Part shown: one piece after another, positions 63,662 through 64,000 of the stretch
Position numbering within the stretch: the stretch's first letter is position 1
Layout: every line of letters begins with the position of its first letter
Source of the DNA: Cinnamomum chago
Taxonomy: Eukaryota > Streptophyta > Magnoliopsida > Laurales > Lauraceae
Length of the DNA stretch: 64,000 nt
Direction of reading: 5' to 3'
Assembly (NCBI GenBank): GCA_038049695.1
Contig: CP142453.1
Location: 16,496,001 to 16,560,000 of the forward strand
Position numbers and translations under genes: made by a program
Notes under the pieces: model-generated
Told to the model about the DNA's origin: nothing
What the model saw: the letters and a program-made list of their open reading frames with translations, nothing else
Databases searched by the model: none

Positions 63662-64000
63662 CTGAAAAAAGAAAGCAAATATCATCATCATTATCTGTTC
63701 ATGTGAAAAAGAAATCCAGGGTCGATATTAAAGTAGAACTCACGTCGTTAAAATAGGACTACATGATTTTGAATATACAAATAGAACGGTAGAATCTCTA
63801 TATTGAAACTTCAAATGTTGAAGTCCCAAGCTCATGGTTGATTTTGAACCTCCATATAAAATCTGTAGAATCTGTATAGGATTATATCATTGATACACTT
63901 GCAATGGACCGACCTACGTTCAAACGGCACAATATAGATTGGTGACCACAAACATGTTGATTGTAGACAAAAGTTGTTCAAAAATTACAAACCCTACAGC
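63662..64000. other. Possible intron of the minus-strand gene; nothing else seen
   Basis: AT-rich sequence with no exon or repeat that I can support. Confidence 0.3.

Overview
This is nuclear DNA of a flowering plant. The evidence is split genes with GT-AG introns, a plant-type methyltransferase and MSRA5-like reductase, plant LRR proteins, and plant transposon families (chromovirus with chromodomain, TRIM, tRNA-derived SINEs, MULEs). Repeats fill most of the window and intergenic and intronic DNA is AT-rich. Nothing seen fixes the species.

Layout. 1-400: N-terminus of an LRR protein gene (minus), cut by the window edge. 1560-8308: a young Ty3/gypsy chromovirus with two LTRs and a perfect GTAGG target duplication; its gag-pol has one stop inside integrase. 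8407-8960: a TRIM-like mini-retroelement. 8961-14420: old repeat debris. 14422-18678: a dead LRR paralogue (minus) split by a 2.45-kb solo-LTR-like insertion. About 19045-29868: a Mutator-like element of Kaonashi type, carrying a MURA transposase gene (plus) that converges on a ten-exon Ulp1/C48 protease-like gene (minus). Both genes are decayed, and the element holds four arrays of a roughly 21-bp TTATCTGAGTT repeat. 31300-32750: SINEs and a hAT-like MITE. 32758-36168: a 3.4-kb MULE with 1-kb terminal inverted repeats and a 9-bp target duplication.

The right half has three complete host genes: RPL8/uL2 (40175-43441, plus, one intron), a single-exon Golgi-type putative methyltransferase (51834-53090, minus), and an MSRA5-like methionine sulfoxide reductase homologue (54819-63107, plus, four exons). 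Between and inside them lie copia, L1-type LINE and RTE-type LINE debris. A possible last exon of another minus-strand gene sits at 63614-63661.

The host genes do not form a pathway. The most unusual object is the Kaonashi-type MULE. Its repeat arrays lie in an inferred 5'-leader intron of the transposase gene, in two introns of the protease gene, and between the two convergent 3' ends. In all three introns the repeat reads TTATCTGAGTT on the sense strand. Splice sites, domains and frames were read by eye. No alignment or database search was run.
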